Of a DNA stretch of 64,000 bases, positions 61,906 through 64,000 are shown piece by piece (the first letter of the stretch is position 1; the number at the start of each line of letters is the position of its first letter). Where the stretch lies: NCBI RefSeq assembly GCF_003389455.1, contig NZ_QUAC01000073.1, positions 1 through 64,000 of the forward strand, in the 5' to 3' direction. The DNA comes from Streptomyces inhibens (GTDB taxonomy: Bacteria > Actinomycetota > Actinomycetes > Streptomycetales > Streptomycetaceae). Both the position numbers and the translations under genes were made by a program. The notes under the pieces were generated by a model that saw only the letters and a program-made list of their open reading frames with translations, was not told the origin of the DNA and did no database searches.

Positions 61906-62400
61906 ATGGCCGAGAACACAGCCGACAGGGGCACCACATCCGGGGGACGGCCGGCCCGTCCCGACCTGGCGGCGATGATCGTGCCGTTGGGCCGGGCCTT
62001 GATGGCCGCCGAGCAGCCGGTCCTCGACGCCCACGGCCTGACGATGTGGGCGTATTCGGTGCTGCTGCACCTCGACGAAACGCCGATCCGCACCCAGGCC
62101 GCGCTGGCCGAGGCCATCCGGGCGGACAAGACCCGCATCATCGCCGTCCTCGACGACCTGGAGGAACGGAAGCTGATTCGCCGCCAGCCCGACCCCGGGG
62201 ACCGGCGGGCGCGCCTGCTCTCACTCACCGGCGAGGGCCGACGGCTGCGCGACGCCGTGCAGGCCGCGATCCAGCAAGGCGAGGAACGGCTGCTCGCCCA
62301 GCTGCCGGCCGCGGACCGCAACGGATTCCTCAGGGGCCTGCAGGCCCTGTCCACGCTGCCGGAGCTGATGCCGAGGAAGCCCGGACGCGAGACGCGTTAG
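61906..62400 (+). CDS. MarR-family regulator
   Basis: 164 aa from ATG 61906. Winged helix: LTMWAYSVLLHLDETPIRTQ, AALAEAIRADKTRIIAVLDD, LEERKLIRRQPDPGDRRARL. Divergent from the TIGR03086 gene, so it probably controls it. The 52-bp gap carries alternating AT/GC half-sites around 61845-61853 (CATATGCATGCG), a plausible site. Confidence 0.9.
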   Translation: MAENTADRGTTSGGRPARPDLAAMIVPLGRALMAAEQPVLDAHGLTMWAYSVLLHLDETPIRTQAALAEAIRADKTRIIAVLDDLEERKLIRRQPDPGDRRARLLSLTGEGRRLRDAVQAAIQQGEERLLAQLPAADRNGFLRGLQALSTLPELMPRKPGRETR

Positions 62401-62455
62401 GGCCCGCCCGACGGGTCAATGCCGGACAGGCCCTGGCGCAGCTCGCGTAGGGGGA

Positions 62456-62498
62456 CGGTGCCGACCGAAGCGACGTGTGGCCGTATCGGTCGGCACCG
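62456..62498. terminator. Bidirectional terminator
   Basis: CGGTGCCGACCGA (62456-62468) and TCGGTCGGCACCG (62486-62498), 13-bp perfect stem around 17 bases, between the convergent MarR and His-rich genes. Confidence 0.8.
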
Positions 62499-62514
62499 GT
62501 TGACAGCTGTGGGA

Positions 62515-62757
62515 TTACTTCCAGTAGCCGTCGCCGCTGCCCCAGCCCCAGCCGCCCTTCTCGCAGCCTTCACTGAAGACCGGGCCGACATGGTGGAGGA
62601 CGCCCGCGGAGAGCCAGCACGAGGCGTGGTGGCCGTGGCCGTGGCCGCGGTGGTGGTGGCGGTGGTGGTCCTTGCCGTTAGCCAGGGCGGCGCTCGCACC
62701 GCCCATGACGATGGTGGTTGCCAGGGCGCTGGCTGCGATCGCGGCGCGGATGCGCAT
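62515..62757 (-). CDS. Small His-rich secreted protein
   Basis: 80 aa. Signal peptide (MRIRAAIAASALATTIVMGG, cleavage near ALA), then a His cluster (DHHRHHHRGHGHGHHASC), and a short Gly/Trp tail with two more Cys overall. It should bind metal ions such as Zn, Ni or Cu outside the cell. No family recognised; the neighbours give no hint. Confidence 0.7.
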   Translation of the reverse strand: MRIRAAIAASALATTIVMGGASAALANGKDHHRHHHRGHGHGHHASCWLSAGVLHHVGPVFSEGCEKGGWGWGSGDGYWK

Positions 62758-63051
62758 GTCTGCTCCTCAGGAGGATCAAAGGGGTATATCGACCTTTTCA
62801 GGGATCACCTTCACAGAACCTCCCAAAACCTGACTCGCCATTAATTGCGCGAGTCGGAGTAACCGACAGCCCTTTTCGTGAAGTGCGCGGCGGGTCGCGG
62901 GTCGCAGCGAGGCCGAACGGGCCGGATCAGGGGATCCGCACGCTCAACGCGTAGAGACGGGTGGTCTGTTCGCTCGCCATGGATCCGCACCGCCCCTGCT
63001 CCGGCGGCTCCCGCCCCTGGTCGTCCTCCACGGCCGGGCGGTGATGGGGCG

Positions 63052-64000
63052 TCAGTCCGCGGCCGCCCGGGCTCCCTCCGGCGGATGCCCCGCCAACTCG
63101 CGTACGGGCGGTGTGCTCGGGCGCAGGCCGAGCACCACCAGTGCCACGGCCACCGCGAGGAAGGCGGCCAGCACCGCGAAGCCGGTCACGCTGGATCCGG
63201 TGGCGTCGGTCAGCCAGCCCACCAGGTAGGGGCCGGCGAAGCCGCCGAGGTTTCCGAGGGCGTTGATCAGGCCCATGGCGACGGCCACCACCTCGAAGCG
63301 CAGCAGCTGGCCGGGGATCGCCCAGAACGGTCCGTACGGTGCGTAGAGCGCGGCGGCCGTCACACACAGCAGCAGCATCCGCGGCAGCGCACCGTCCACC
63401 GCCTGTCCGAGCAGCAGCGCCGCGATGCCCACGACGAGGGGGACGGCCACCGCCTGGCGTCGTCTCCCGGTGCGGTCGGACCAGGCGGCGTTGGCGATCA
63501 TCACGACCAGCGCGACGGTGAACGGAATCGCGGTCAGCAGCCCGACCTCGGTGGACGATCCGGCGTGTGTCAGCTCCTTGATGACCGACGGCAGCCACAG
63601 GTTGAAGCCGTAGAAGCCGGTGATCCAGAAGAAGTAGACGCCGATGAGGACGAGGACCGGTTTCTGTTTGACCGCGTCGAGGTACGAGCCGCTGCCCGCC
63701 GTCGGCTTCGCGGCCTCGTCGGCGGCGATCGACCGCTCCAGGTGGTCGGCCTCGGCGCGGGAGATCCACCGGGCCTGCGCGGGCCGGTCGGCGACCGCGA
63801 ACCACCAGACGACCGCCCACACCAGGGGCGGCACGCCCTGGAGCACGAGTACCCAGCGCCAGCTCGTATGGTCGAGCATCCAGCCGGACAGCGGTGCCAT
63901 CAGCACCGAGGAGAGCGGCAGACAGGCCATCCACAGCGCGTTGGCGCGGGCGCGCTCGCGCAGCGGGAACCACGAGGCGAGCAGGATCAGTACGGCGGGC
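63052..64000 (-). CDS. MFS transporter, N terminus beyond the window
   Basis: About 316 residues visible. Reads FPLRERARANALWMACLPLS entering from the right edge, then APLSGWMLDHTSWRWVLVLQ and SDRTGRRRQAV, the ACS-type (anion:cation symporter, phthalate/glucarate-like) layout. Ends at TGA 63052 with a Pro/Glu-rich tail. Only about the first quarter of the protein, its N-terminal part, is missing. Substrate probably a carboxylate. Confidence 0.87.
   Translation of the reverse strand, partial: PAVLILLASWFPLRERARANALWMACLPLSSVLMAPLSGWMLDHTSWRWVLVLQGVPPLVWAVVWWFAVADRPAQARWISRAEADHLERSIAADEAAKPTAGSGSYLDAVKQKPVLVLIGVYFFWITGFYGFNLWLPSVIKELTHAGSSTEVGLLTAIPFTVALVVMIANAAWSDRTGRRRQAVAVPLVVGIAALLLGQAVDGALPRMLLLCVTAAALYAPYGPFWAIPGQLLRFEVVAVAMGLINALGNLGGFAGPYLVGWLTDATGSSVTGFAVLAAFLAVAVALVVLGLRPSTPPVRELAGHPPEGARAAAD

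Overview
The window reads as chromosomal DNA of a Streptomyces-like actinomycete. Third codon positions are very rich in G and C, starts are often GTG, many adjacent genes overlap by 4 bases (ATGA or GTGA), and several families present are typical of streptomycetes: mycothiol-linked DinB/TIGR03083/TIGR03086 proteins, an Rpf-like transglycosylase, a SpoIIE-type phosphatase, and an LAXTG cell-wall anchor. No rRNA, tRNA or CRISPR array was recognised. About fifteen broken genes and transposon remnants lie among intact regulators, enzymes and transporters, which suggests an accessory or subtelomeric chromosome arm rather than the conserved core.

Layout. 0-9.6 kb: an IS5-type transposase cut by the window edge beside a protein-kinase remnant; an IclR regulator divergent from a catabolic cassette (BASS-type importer, CapA remnant, MmgE/PrpD protein, isocitrate-lyase-superfamily lyase, LeuC-like and LeuD-like hydratase subunits); an MBL-fold hydrolase; a decayed second transposase. 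9.6-24.4 kb: amidase and TetR around a perfect 38-bp palindrome; DCC-family redox protein; secreted L,D-transpeptidase; several TetR regulators, two SDR enzymes, a DinB protein, an alpha/beta hydrolase divergent from an HTH regulator, a small phosphoesterase, and a three-gene sigma-factor operon; pseudogenes and short tandem repeats are frequent. 25.2-33.7 kb: Rpf-LysM protein, TetR with a two-gene operon of tiny membrane proteins, CBS protein, M3 peptidase, mycothiol-type isomerase divergent from LysR, and an SDR with an extra Cys4 site. 33.8-35.7 kb: an IS1182-type element whose 7-bp target duplication is exactly the loop of the terminator hairpin it split. 35.7-42 kb: MarR-MFS exporter operon, a truncated methyltransferase, a PPOX-like flavin/F420 protein, a PASTA protein and an EamA-type transporter.

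42.4-48.7 kb holds the most unusual system: an AprB-like ferredoxin, a sulfonate/nitrate-type ABC importer whose binding protein ends in a NosL-like domain, and an AprA/fumarate-reductase-like flavoprotein with a C-terminal HEAT-repeat domain. All five genes run in one direction with coupled starts. The substrate is unknown. No genes for APS, sulfite or nitrous-oxide respiration are nearby, so the cluster looks like an importer coupled to a cytoplasmic redox enzyme.

48.8-64 kb: FMN reductase, SpoIIE phosphatase, small membrane protein, UvrA and MerR remnants back to back, secreted M4 protease, MFS exporter, a DUF6578-like gene with one nonsense codon, a P450 pseudogene carrying an inverted copy of part of itself, an LAATG wall-anchored protein, haloperoxidase-like hydrolase, 2OG-Fe(II) oxygenase, TIGR03086 protein divergent from MarR, a His-rich secreted peptide, and an MFS transporter running off the right end. 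All functional names are inferred from motifs and remembered family features; no search was run.
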